64,000 nt of DNA. Origin: Delphinus delphis. Lineage: Eukaryota; Chordata; Mammalia; Artiodactyla; Delphinidae. The notes beneath the pieces are model-generated. The model did not search any database. It was not told the origin of the DNA and saw nothing but the letters and a program-made list of their open reading frames with translations. The stretch is taken from NCBI RefSeq assembly GCF_949987515.2, contig NC_082703.1:11804680-11868679 (forward strand). The letters run 5' to 3'. How positions within the stretch are numbered: the stretch's first letter is position 1; each line of letters begins with the position of its first letter. The translations under genes and the position numbers were made by a program. This document shows, in pieces, positions 36,435-47,994 of the stretch.

Positions 36435-36562
36435 GTGGGGGGTTTTTTTTTGGCTGCACTGCACTCACCATGCAGGATCTTAGTTCCCCGGCCAGGTTTC
36501 GAACCTGTGCCCCCTGCAAGTGCAAGCGCGGAGTCTTAACCATTGGACCGCCAGGGAAGTCC
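36435..36562 (-). mobile_element. Short tRNA-type SINE (older CHR variant)
   Basis: Reverse copy ending ccattggaccgccagggaagtcc. The duplication agtaggaatcctt / aataggaatcttt flanks it (from 36422 and 36564). Confidence 0.87.
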
Positions 36563-37204
36563 CAATAGGAATCTTTAATGTAGTAAACCACCGTGTGAAA
36601 ATTCCCCAAGTTCTGAGCCTTTTTCTGACAACTGTTTACCTACTTTATCAATTATAATGTTAAATTTACTTAGAATTAGGGATGCCTGTGTGATTTGTAG
36701 TAACTAAAACTGGTTTGTATTATTGTTCTTCAAACATCGCTGAACTATACTCCTATTTAAGGATACTTTGGGTCATTATGTAACTATGTGCAATTTGGTT
36801 TGTTAATCACTTATTGTTTAACTCATTTTTTGAAAAAGACCCCAATATTCCATCTAATGACTTGCCAAGCTGGGATTCAAGCAGTACCTTCCATTAGGTG
36901 ATTTGCTTCTGATGTGAGACATATTACAGAAAATCTACACTTTGATGGAAATTTTTTTATGTTCTATGTGGGAAAAAACTAATCTAGGTAAACACGAAAC
37001 TTGATTCTTAAATTAGATTTTTAATAACTCAATTCTAAATGACAAGTTTGTTTTAATAATTTTGTTACAAAAATAACTATAAAATGAATGTGGATGCCAA
37101 ATTACTCACTACTGTATAATTGTGCTATAATTTATAAAGCCAAAATATTTTAGGTGTTTTTTATTTGGACTATTATTTCAAGCATTCATGGAATTTAAAG
37201 AATC

Positions 37205-37400
37205 CTAAGGTCTCTCCTTTGCCCTCCTGGTGTGCAGAGGTGTGGTGTAGAGGCTAGGGGTACTGTGTTGTATGTTATCATTCAGAAGCCCGGGCTCTGT
37301 GCATTCTAGATAGGATTGGGACAGGTCATTTCACTGCCGGAGACTCCAGCTTGCTTATCAGTGTGGGCATTGGATCAGAAGAACCTTTCAATTTCTATAT
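37205..37400 (+). mobile_element. MIR SINE fragment
   Basis: gtggtgtagaggctaggggt...agcccgggctctgtgc...gacaggtcatttcactgccgg follows MIR order. Confidence 0.5.
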
Positions 37401-40400
37401 CCATGGAGTCAGTGAAACTTCTCCTAAAGTTACCTTCAACTTCTTTCTCTGGGCTTTTCTCATTTTCTCTATATCTTCTTTATTTTATCTGACATTAATT
37501 GACCATCGTTTCATTCTTAGCATCGTTCATATTTAGTTACAGTGGCTTTGGTAAAGTGTGGACTTATCTTTTGGCCCTATACACCAAAAGCTTTAAATAG
37601 GCCATTCTTCCAGTTCCAAAAAAATTTTTTAGACACAGCCTAAAACTTGATTAAATATATTTTAAAAATTTAAACTTACTTTCCCATAGAAAAATCCCAT
37701 CTTTTTAACTTGAATTGAAGTTTAAAACCAGAGACTGTTTTTCTTCCTCTTTTCTATTCCCCTCTACACCTAGCCCCGGGCTGATGACTTAAATCATCCC
37801 TCTTCACTTAATCACAAGTATTCCAATTCCTGTTTTGCCTTTGAAATCTTGTTGCTTCAAGATCACGGTACTTAACAGACAAATCAAAATGGCGGCAAGT
37901 GGAAATGAAAGTGATAATTTAAAAACCTGATAAGAAATACTATGTCATTTTATTTCAAAGATTGACTCACAAATTAAGGTTCAGTAGAATATGAGATCTT
38001 TAGTTTCCTACCCATCCTAAATTTTACTTTAGAAATATTTTTTCCCTTGCTTAATAGATAAATGAACCTGTTCTTGTATTCATGCAGTGACTATTAAGTG
38101 GCTACTCTGTGCCAGCCCTTTTGCTAGGGACTAGAGATACAGTGAACTACAAAAGAAAAATATTCCACTGCCATTAGCTTTAAGTGTGCCATGTCCAAAG
38201 TTATTTGATTCAAAGCAGCTGTTGGAACCTAATCAAACTGTCATTTTTTCCATTCAACAGATATTCATCTGATTATCTGCCAAGGCCAGGCAGTGTGTTG
38301 GTATATATGAGAAGTGTGTTTGGAGCTATTATAAAATGCTATGTGTTATTTTCCCTTGAACAATTTATTCTTTAAATGTGATGAATGATCTACATTCTCT
38401 TATAGTGTTCAAAGTATATTTCACCGATGCAAATTTAGAGAACTACAATGATACTATTTTAAACAATATTTCTGCCTTCTCCATTCCAAGTCTCTTTTGA
38501 TGTCCTAGGATGAAAATAATAATTCTCTTTCATCTCATGTGCCTGTGTTCAAATGGTAATGACTTCTTGAGCTCTAGGTTGGAAATTGTGAAACCCCGTT
38601 CAGGTTCGTCATAAGACTGCTGTGATTTCTGTATGTCCATGGGGATTGAGTTGGGGAGAAGGATGAGGAAGGCAAGGAATAGTAACATTCATGTCACGTA
38701 TTTGCCCTCCCTGCTCCAGGCCTTTGTATTCACCCTCGCTTTAATTTTATTGCATTCTCTTCGCATATACGATATCTTCATAAACTTTTCTCTCCATATG
38801 TCTGGATTGACAATATCCATCGGTGTTCTCAACTATGAATTACTCACCAATGTCTTAGCTGAATGGAATAAGCCTGATTCTACTGTGTCTTTGTAAATCA
38901 CAAGTTGTAATAATTTTCACTGTAGATGCATTGCAGTGAAAATCCATTAATGGATACATTCAACTAGTTATTGGTACGAAAGATTCATTTATCCTGAAAG
39001 TTTTTCTATAACTGAACATTAGTTCTAAAATATTTTCTAATTAAATTCAATGTTAGAAGAATTATGGAATTTTAAATTATAATACTTTTCATATAATTTG
39101 ACATATTTTTCAGAGTTCTTTCATATATTAGGTCTCATTTCATCCTGATGAAAATATTAGATTAGTTTAGGTCAATATCACTAACCTCACTTAACAAATG
39201 AAGAAAACAGGCCAAGGCAGGTTAAATGATTTGCTGTAGATCATCTAGTGATCTAATAAAATACCAGGGTTTATAAGGAGCCCACTGCTCGTTGAAGCCT
39301 CATAATAACACTATAGAAAATTTAAATGGTAAACTTGAAATCAAAATCTGTTAGAATTAAACACGTTTTTATAGCGAAATTAGGTTTTTTTTTAACACAT
39401 TCTAGATATTTTCCTGTTTTTTTTGTATCTTTTTAGGCTCAATTCTGCACTGAATCTACGATCCATTTTGGCCCTGGCAGTAGGCATATCAAGTCATTAT
39501 ATTGGTGTTCATGTCTATATAGAAACCACTTGCCTGGATTCAGCCTCTTTGCCTCTAGTTATTGAGACTTTGACCCTCTCTTTCCTGAGCTTCCCACCTT
39601 AGTGAACCTTCCAGAACTGGATCCTAATAACTAGAATACAGATCCCTTCCTGTCCTGTTAACACAAGTCTTGTCATGGCACTGCATGGCAGTGTAGCCTT
39701 CAAAAAATGTTATTTAGAGAATTTAAGAGATAAAACTACTTCATTGTACAATAAATTCAGTTAATAATTAAAAATCAACTAGTGATTTTTTTCCCCTACA
39801 CTCTTATGAACAAGAGATAAATGACCACATAATAAGTTAGAAGCAGGCTTTTTCAAAACCCCGTTTGAAAGGGATGTTCCAAGTTTTTATCAAATTAACT
39901 CAAGAACCCACATCTTCATTTATAACGTTATCGCAGTTAACAGTGCAGTAATCTCCTTCATACACACACAAAATTTAATCATGTTCACTATGTTGTATTT
40001 ATTGAAGAAGAAAATCAAAATAATACATACTAGGAATATTTGAATTTCAATAGGATCAAAAGCATTGTGGTTAAAGCTCTACTGACTAGGAAATTCCATT
40101 GAATAAATGATCTCGCTCCTGGCATTCCCAGTTAGCCATGGCTTTGTAGCCTCACTGAGGAATTAGCAGGCTGAATTCTAAATTCTTACATGGAGATTTA
40201 ATTTCTCTCTCTATATATTCCTGTGGCCATAAAAGTTTCATGTTGGCTCAATCTGCATAAATAATCACATAACAATAAATATAAGAAGGTCAATATGTCT
40301 AGGCTTATCATGAAGGAGCTTAATAGAAATTCCACATTTGCTTTTTGCTTTGTAAGGAATAAAACAACAATTTTAATTTAAAACAGTTTAATTTTACTTA

Positions 40401-40480
40401 ATTTCCTCCTCCCCCTTAAATAATAGCAATAATTTCAGCTGTATTTCTAGGTACTTGTTCTGCACAGAGTTATCAGGCCG
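37401..40480. other. PURG: PURG-B intron with small MIR/L2 fossils
   Basis: 38060-38165 resembles antisense L2 (tgtgccagcccttttgctagggac), and 39120-39275 resembles antisense MIR (acaaatgaagaaaacaggcc...ggttaaatgatttgc). The rest is unassigned. Confidence 0.45.
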
Positions 40481-40810
40481 TGTCAGTGACCTGCTACAGA
40501 ATGGTAAAGAGTACAGAACAGACTTTCATGTCAGCCAGTCCTGGGTTCAGGTTCAAATTCTGTCACATATTGTGTAATTTGGGGCAAATTTTATAACTTT
40601 ATAGAGTTATTGTGAGAATTTATTCACTCAGCCTTTAGTTTATACTTACTAATGACTCTATTTTTGGGGCCAGGGGATGTATCAACAACAACACAGATAA
40701 GGTTTCTTGCTTCACAGAACCTAGAGTCAGCCAAAATTTTCTTGAAGAAAATTAAATGTCCTGAAGCTGTTAGCAAAGTTTCTGTCACATAATAAGAATT
40801 TAATAAATAT
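40481..40810. mobile_element. MIR (+) followed by an antisense L2 fragment
   Basis: cctgggttcaggttcaaattctgtcacatattgtgtaa is MIR core. From about 40625, attcactcagcctttagtttatact...ggggccaggggatgta...ttgcttcacagaacc is antisense L2. Confidence 0.55.
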
Positions 40811-41019
40811 TAATAACATCATTATTAATTCTTCCCAACCCATAAAATGGATGGTTCCCCAGAAACTATAACAAACGTATGCAAAATTGGAAGGAAACCT
40901 CCTTTTACTGGAGGAGCTCTCTGGTAGAGCAGTGGCAAGGGAGTTGGGCTAGTTATAATCCCTTGAAGCTGTTTTCAGTAAAATATAAAAGCAAACAACT
41001 GTGTAGGCAGAAATTTCTT

Positions 41020-41165
41020 GGACAGGAAACAAAAAGCCCTAACTTTTATAAAAGAAAAAAAACTAGACTTCACCGCAATTAAAATTTTCTGCTCATCAAA
41101 AGACACCATTAAGAAAATGAATAAGCTATCCACAGACAAGGAAATAGCAAAGCATGGTTTTATTG
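41020..41165 (+). mobile_element. L1 ORF2 fragment
   Basis: aggaaacaaaaagccctaacttttataaaa...ttctgctcatcaaaagacaccattaagaaaatga is a conserved L1 ORF2 segment. Short and decayed. Confidence 0.65.
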
Positions 41166-41349
41166 CGGGAGGGAAACAGAACTGCTTTGTTTCGTTTTTT
41201 AAAAAGATGATCATTCGGCAGTTTGCATAATTTGGGGACCGATTGCCCCACTGCTAAAAGGAGTCTAATCACCCGTTTTCTAGTATTGGTGTAAGTATCC
41301 GTAGTAACTTAACAACCTATGATTTTCCTGTCTTAATCTGCCATCAACT

Positions 41350-41490
41350 TTTTTATTTTTGGCCTGAAGGAATCTTTGGAGTAACCTAACACCCTCATTT
41401 TATAACAGATAGGAAAAATATTAAAGATGTCATGTGACTTGTCCAAAATCATTTAACTAATCATTTCAGAACTTGAGCTAGACCTTATTA
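41350..41490 (-). mobile_element. Probable antisense MIR fragment
   Basis: ccctcattttataacagatagg...gtgacttgtccaaaatcatttaactaatca fits the MIR 3' part in reverse. Confidence 0.45.
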
Positions 41491-41745
41491 AATGGTCTTT
41501 CCACTACCTAATATCTACTTCTCTATTAGTTTGCTTCAGAATCAGTCAGAGATGGTATGTGTGATTCATTTAGAATGTGTTTGTTTTCTTCTCTCAGCTG
41601 GAAGAATTTTCTCACCTATTTTAAAGGTGAAAACTATGATACACACTTTAACCCTTAGTTTCAGGATGGTAAAGGAGCCATTATAATTGAGGCCCCAGTT
41701 ACCATCAAGAAGAGGCCCCTACAGAACATCGTCTCAATACTGAGC

Positions 41746-42045
41746 TTTATTTATTTATTTATTTTGGCTGCGTTGGGTCTTCGTTGCTGCGCGCTTCTCT
41801 AGTTGCGGCTAGTGGGGGCTACTCTTTGTTGCGGTGCACGGGCTTCTCATTGCAGTGGCTTCTCTTGTTGTGGAGCATGGGCTCTAGGCACGCGGGCTTC
41901 AGTAGTTGTGGCACGCAGGCTCAGTAGTTGTGGCTCGCGGGCTTAGTTGCTCCACGGTATGTGGTATCTTCCTGGACCAGGGCTCGAACCCATGTCCCTG
42001 CATTGGCAGGCAGATTCGTAACCACTGCGCCACCAGGGAGGTCCC
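41746..42045 (-). mobile_element. CHR-1-like long SINE
   Basis: (TTTA)n, then ggctgcgttgggtcttcgttgctgcgcgc...agtagttgtggcacgcaggc...accactgcgccaccaggg. No clear flanking duplication was identified. Confidence 0.88.
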
Positions 42046-42451
42046 TCGTATAACCTTAAACTATACTTTTTCTATCTTCTAGCACTTGGCATTCTGTTTT
42101 TCTTTGGTACTTATGAACGTTTAAACCTCTCACTATCTCAGAAACTATTTACATGCAACATCACACAACTACCCATTCTATTAATTATGTAAGTTTTTAT
42201 TGTTGCCTCTAGAGAAGCAAACAGTGTCCTTTAGTGTCACTTGAGCTTTTAAAACGACATTTTTTGTAGTTAAAAATTAGATTATCATGTATCAATTTAT
42301 TGCTGTTTTCCAACTGTGTCAATTTATATTTATGCGATCTTTTTGTCAACAATAGCAGTAGCAGCAATAATGACATGGGACTTAGGGGTTTCAGAGCATT
42401 ACTTTTTTTTACTAAGTATGTGCCTGTACTTTTCCTTTTCAGTCATACTGA

Positions 42452-42666
42452 ATTTTTTTTTTTTTTTTTTTTTTGCGGTACGCGGGCCTCTCACTGTTGT
42501 GGCCTCTCCCGTTGCGGAGCACAGGCTCCGGACGCGCAGGCTCAGTGGCCATGGCTCACGGGCCCAGCTGCTCCACGGCATGTGGGATCTTCCCGGACCG
42601 GGGCACGAACCCGTGTCCCCTGCATCGGCAGGCGGACTCTCAACCACTGCGCCACCAGGGAAGCCC
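42452..42666 (-). mobile_element. CHR-type SINE, very well preserved
   Basis: A 22-base T-run followed by an almost CpG-complete body (gcggtacgcgggcc, ggacgcgcaggc, cttcccggaccggggc). It looks among the youngest copies here. Confidence 0.93.
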
Positions 42667-42974
42667 CCTCTAGGGTATTTTTTGAACATGAAATGTTTTA
42701 TATCTTTTCTTAGAGCTGACACATTTACTATGGTCCATAAAAGAATGTGTCTTAATTTTTCTCCAGTTATAAAGAGCCTGTTTTGGTTTGGTGCCCTGAT
42801 ATAGAATCCTTGTCCTATGCAGAGTATTAGTCATGGACCCCATTCTAGGATACGTTGCTCTCTATGGGACATGGTGAGGGTAGAAGTTTTGAAATGAAAA
42901 AAGAAGAATGACACCAGCCTTCATGATGCTTCTTCAGCAGGAGTATTTTGCTTAGTTGTAATGTTGTTGAACAT

Positions 42975-43184
42975 TTTGTATTAAAGTATAGCTTACGGGC
43001 TTCCCTGGTGGCGCAGTGGTTGAGAGTCCGCCTGCCGATGCAGGGGACACGGGTTTGTGCCCCGGTCCGGGAAGACCCCACATGCCGCGGAGCGGCTAGG
43101 CCCCGTGAGCCATGGCCGCTAAGCCTGCGCGTCTGGAGCCTGTGCTCCGCAACGGGAGAGGCCACAACAGCGAGAGGCCCGCGT

Positions 43185-43220
<36 letters not shown>

Positions 43221-43510
43221 TAATTTACATACAGCTCTTATTATACCATTCAGTCATTTTTGGCAAATATCAAGACATAGAACGTTTTTCTCACCCCAGA
43301 AAATTCCCATGTACCCCTTCGCAGTCACCACCCACTCTCTCCCCCTCCTCCTGACTTTCAGAAGCAGTCACTGATCTGATTTCTATTAGCATAGGCTACT
43401 TTTGTCTATTCTGGAATTTCATACAAATTAACATGTATTTTTTGTATTTGACTTCCTTCACTCAGCCTAGTAGTTTTGAGATCAGCTGTTGAGTTCATCA
43501 GTAGATAGTG
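42975..43510 (-). mobile_element. Antisense L1 3' end, split by a SINE
   Basis: Right of the SINE: ttacatacagctcttattataccattcag, accccagaaaattcccatgtacccctt, gatttctattagcataggctacttttg and acttccttcactcagcc match the reversed L1 3' region. Confidence 0.6.
42997..43214 (+). mobile_element. CHR-type SINE with long poly(A)
   Basis: Complete, ending in about 24 A residues. The duplication aaagtatagcttac / aaagtataatttac lies at 42983-42996 and 43215-43228. It is inserted into an antisense L1. Confidence 0.93.
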
Positions 43511-46500
43511 ACTTTTTATTGCTAATGATGTTTTTTTTAAACAGGCAAAAAATAAGCAGATCTTCACTGAGTATCTTAGTTGAATCATGGCAGCAAACCT
43601 GTAGTAAGAATGGAGGGGACAAAATACCCTTAAATATTAATATTAAATAACTGCTCCTAACGTTCAAACAACTCTCCCACCTTAGTTATGTGCATACTCT
43701 TTTGAGAGACTCTAAATTATTCTATTAAAAACAGAGATAATGGGCTAGTGCAGTTCAGCAATTGCAATGGCCAAAGAATGGTTATTATTTATTTTACTTC
43801 ACAGTTCTGCTTCGACCTCAGAAAGTAATGTGAAAAATAATTCCAAGGGAGGAGATACTTCTTGTGATATCTCTATTATCAAAGCATGCCGGAAGGAATG
43901 CTTTCATTGTTTATTGATATGGTGATGCCTCAGTAGCTTTTATGCACTCTTAAAATTATATAACGTAGACCTTATGAATCAGTTATTATTGGAAACTCAC
44001 GTTGGTCCATAGTTTTATACATGGAAAGAGAGTGGATACAATGAAAGCAACATCCAGATTGCATTTTTGTTTTTCTGAAAGTTCTAACTGAATTTACCTA
44101 AATTTTGCCTTTTTAAGCAAAGAGTCATTGAGATTCTGAGGAGTGGCAATGTATTTAAGGGAAGATAATACTGTTGTTCTAGTGAGCCTTAGTAAATTGT
44201 GTACCAATAGATCTAAAGGAGGAATTTTTACTATCTGCTGTTGTCTTTTTCAAGAGAATCCTATTCTTACCAAAGAGGGGTCTGAGTTTTGACATAACTA
44301 AATAAAGGAGAGGCTTGAGCTGGCCTTTGGCTAGTCTATCCCAATCCATGCCATGTCCACCTTTAAGATTCTAAAAGGAGGAGCTGCAGAACCACAGAGA
44401 GATCCCAGAACACTAAGTCACATACCAAAAGCATACCCAACAGGACTTTTCTTAACTTTATGGGAAGGTAGTAAGTCATTTTCAATGTTTATGCAACTAT
44501 TCAGCAAGAGAAAGAGTAATCATATGGTACTACAATGCTGTATCAGTTCTATGGAAAAAGACACTCAAAGGAAATGTTTTGCCAGATTATTGAGAGAATG
44601 TTAATAACATTTCAGATTATTGCCATTCTCTGAATCCCTCTCATCTACTTATTTTCTCATTTCTTTTACCTTTCTGCCTGCCACTGAATATACATACTTT
44701 CCTTCTCCTCTCTGATAGCTATTTTTCTCCTTATGGTTCCTAATTGTACCACATTCATATTTCATTCTGATTATTCCAAAAATACTGAAATGAAACTCCC
44801 CTTTAATATGACCTACTTTAATGTAGAATTTGGCCTAAGTCTTACTTCTCATGAAAAGGCAGTTACATTTAAATTACCAAGAGAATCTCGTCAGTGTAAT
44901 TTAACCCATAAGGAGGATTTGAAGTGCTATCATACTCAGCTTCAAGGATATATGTTCTAAACTATGAAGACAATTAACTACTTTCAAGCAGTATGCATGA
45001 ATTCTCTAAGCAGTTCATCATCCTTTTGGTTGTAGTAATTAATTAACTGCCAATAATGTTTGTTGCCATGTGGAAAAGTGAGGATATGGCCCTGGTTCGC
45101 ATTTGAGTATGCGTAATGACGTGAGTTTAATGTTCAAAAGGTCTTAGGTTGTGAAATAAAGAATTATAAGCCTGAGTTCCCAGTGAGTACATGCAGCCTG
45201 AAGAGTTTTGAAAAGTCCTAACTTAGCAGAAATTAAAGCTGATAGTAAATCATCTTTCCTCCACCTGTGTATTTATGCTTCTGGCTAATAAAAATTAGAT
45301 TTTTGCTTCCTAATTTTGGAATGAATAATGTTTTTGCTTCTCAGTCAAAATGTTCTAATTAATAGTGCTGTTTTTATTAACATGTACAGCAGTTTAGAGA
45401 TTCAAACTTAATATCGTTACCATTGAGTATTTTTACTGATGTGATTTAAAACCATAACTCTAATTTTTACAAGAAATCATTTCTTTCACCTTTCTCTCTT
45501 TGAAACTGGGAATGAGGGCATGCGTTATACTTAACTGGTAAGACCTATTCTTTAGAGGACATGTTCAGGTCAAGTAGTGGGAGTGGGATCAAGCTCTTAG
45601 CTGCTAATTGTGTGACGACATAACATATTGTAATATCCACACTATATTGACATAAGTTAAGTAGATGTGTTTAGGATTTAAAAGGCTTTACATGGTGTTG
45701 CTGCAAAAGGAGGCCTAATGATGGTTTAAAGAAAACTTTTAATACTCACAGTTGTTCAAGAGTTCCAGAATATTAAACTTTACAAGGTTATTCTTTTTTC
45801 TTAAAAATAAAATATATTTTGATTACCATACAGATTCCCGTCATATCAGAGGAGGAACCAGTTAGCAGAACATAGAATTTTAGAGCTGGAAAAGACTTTG
45901 ATATCGTCTAGTTTAATCTCACCATTCACCTATTTCACTAAAGTCTCTATCTTCTCAAGGATCTTAACTTTCCTGCACTTATTTCCAAAACATTGAACAA
46001 CACTGGTCCCCAGTTCCTTTCGCCCTATCTGTGTAACTGTCTTTCCACTCCCTTCTGATATTCTCCATAGTCATGATAATGACTGCAGCTGGGAGGATTA
46101 TTTCCTTGGTTCTTTGTGCCTGAATTAGCTTAAGAATAGTCTATTGTACATAAAAGTACAACTTCTCATTTAAATATTTGACAAAAGGCCAGGTGAATCA
46201 TTCAAAGTGTTAGGAGTAGTAGTAGTAACAGTCTCGTCATTGATACTCTGGAGGGCATGTACAATATGGGCTTTGCCATCGTGCGTAATACTACCCTATC
46301 ATTTAAGACGAGTAATACTACCTACTCTCCTGTAATAGAGAAGATGCAAGAGTGGACAAGCACAGCTTTTCAATTGGGCGGTGGAGTTGAAGTTCTTTGT
46401 TCTGTTTTCTCAATCTCATTTCTCGTTCATTAAGTCAACAAATATTTATTTTGCATACAGCATGAGCTAGATAGTCAGCTAGGTCTAGATGTACAGCAGA

Positions 46501-47771
46501 CAAGATCCAGTCTTTGGCCTCAGAGAGTGTATGGTATAGATACATAGAATAGGACAACTGCCTTTGGATTGGAGAATATACATCTGTGTAGTTCTACCAC
46601 TGCTCAAGCAATTTATTAACTTTGCCTTCCTCATAGGGATACAATGAGAAGTGACTGTTATAACCGATTGTGAGGCATTTGGAAATGAAAAGTGCTATAA
46701 AAGAGCTGAATAATAGAAAGCAAGATGAATTATATGATAGGAATGGTCCTCATCGATATATTCAATACTTATGTCATCACTATAGCAGTGCTACCAGGGA
46801 AAAGCTAAATGAGGTAAATACAACTGCCTAGCTTTTGCAAAATCAAGAAAAAAAAATCTGTGTGTTTTAGCAAGAAAGATTGTGGAATCATATTATTTTG
46901 GGTATTACATGAGCTAATATATAGTTGGAATATCATATATAGTGTGGAGTTGCCACACGTCTGTAGTTTCTATTAAGAATATTATACATTTCAGTGTTAT
47001 TTGAAGTATTTCTCTAGTTATTGTTAAATGCTACCACTGTCCAAGACTATTGCTTACCAATAAGAGATTATATTCTCATATTCGAAAACTACAAGAAGGC
47101 TCTTTAAATTATATAGGAAGGATAACTGTCCTTTCTGTGACTAACCTATTATATGTTGGGTTTGGGGGAGTTGTCATCAGCGATTTATCATGCCTGATCC
47201 TTTCTGATTTTACTTGTTTTTAAAGTTTGTTACTTCTCTCAGAGGACTAGGATACCAGTTTTTATATCCCATTCTATATCCTCAGAAGGTGAAGAATTTA
47301 TAGAATTGGGCATTTCTTTCATATGCTTTTATGTGGTCATTTTTACACCCAAGGGAGAGTCTCAAACTGTAGAAAAAAGAAGGGGTCCTTTTTTGCTAGT
47401 CATTTAATATTCCATGACTATGAACTAATCGTAATGTTAACATAAGCTATTGTATGTTTTTACCAGCATTTTTCATCCTAATTAAATGAGACACTACACC
47501 ACACTGTTTAGCCTGTGGCATAACAAAAAAGACAGGTGAGCTGTCATTGAGAATCATGATCTTATGTTCTCTCTCTCCTCTGAATAATAAAATTTTTTCT
47601 GGTCTCAGTTTATAATGCGACACCTCCCTAGTTTAACTTTATCACATTCAAGCAACAAAACTATTAAAATTCTAACCTAACGTGGGTACCATCTATTTTA
47701 AAATATATATTAATATAATTAGTACATGGTAAAGGGATCTTCTGTTTGTTGTTTGTCTTTCCCTGATTCAC

Positions 47772-47778
<7 letters not shown>
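43511..47778. other. PURG: PURG-B intron, mostly unassigned
   Basis: 46430-46545 resembles antisense L2 (acaaatatttattttgcatacagcatgag) and 46555-46715 a sense MIR (caagcaatttattaactttgccttcctcatagg). No gene recognised in the rest. Confidence 0.45.
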
Positions 47779-47802
<24 letters not shown>

Positions 47803-47994
47803 GCGGTACGCGGGCCTCTCACTGCTGTGGCCTCTCCCGTTGCGGAGCACAGGCTCCGGACGCGCAGGCTCAGCGGCCACGGCCCACGGGCCCAGCTGCT
47901 CCGCAGCATGCGGGATCCCCCCGGACCAGGGCACGAACCCGCATCCCCTGCATCGGCAGGCGGACTCTCAACCACCGCGCCACCAGGGAAGCCC
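47779..47994 (-). mobile_element. CHR-type SINE, well preserved
   Basis: Long T-run, near-intact CpG sites, perfect 14-bp duplication gattcaccaaattt at 47765-47778 and 47995-48008. Confidence 0.94.

Noticed and set aside
38633..38896. 87-codon hydrophobic frame in the PURG-B intron
   Set aside because: No family recognised, no splice context or conservation evidence, and the length is within chance expectation.
44353..44604. 83-codon frame in the PURG-B intron
   Set aside because: No recognisable motif or promoter; treated as chance.
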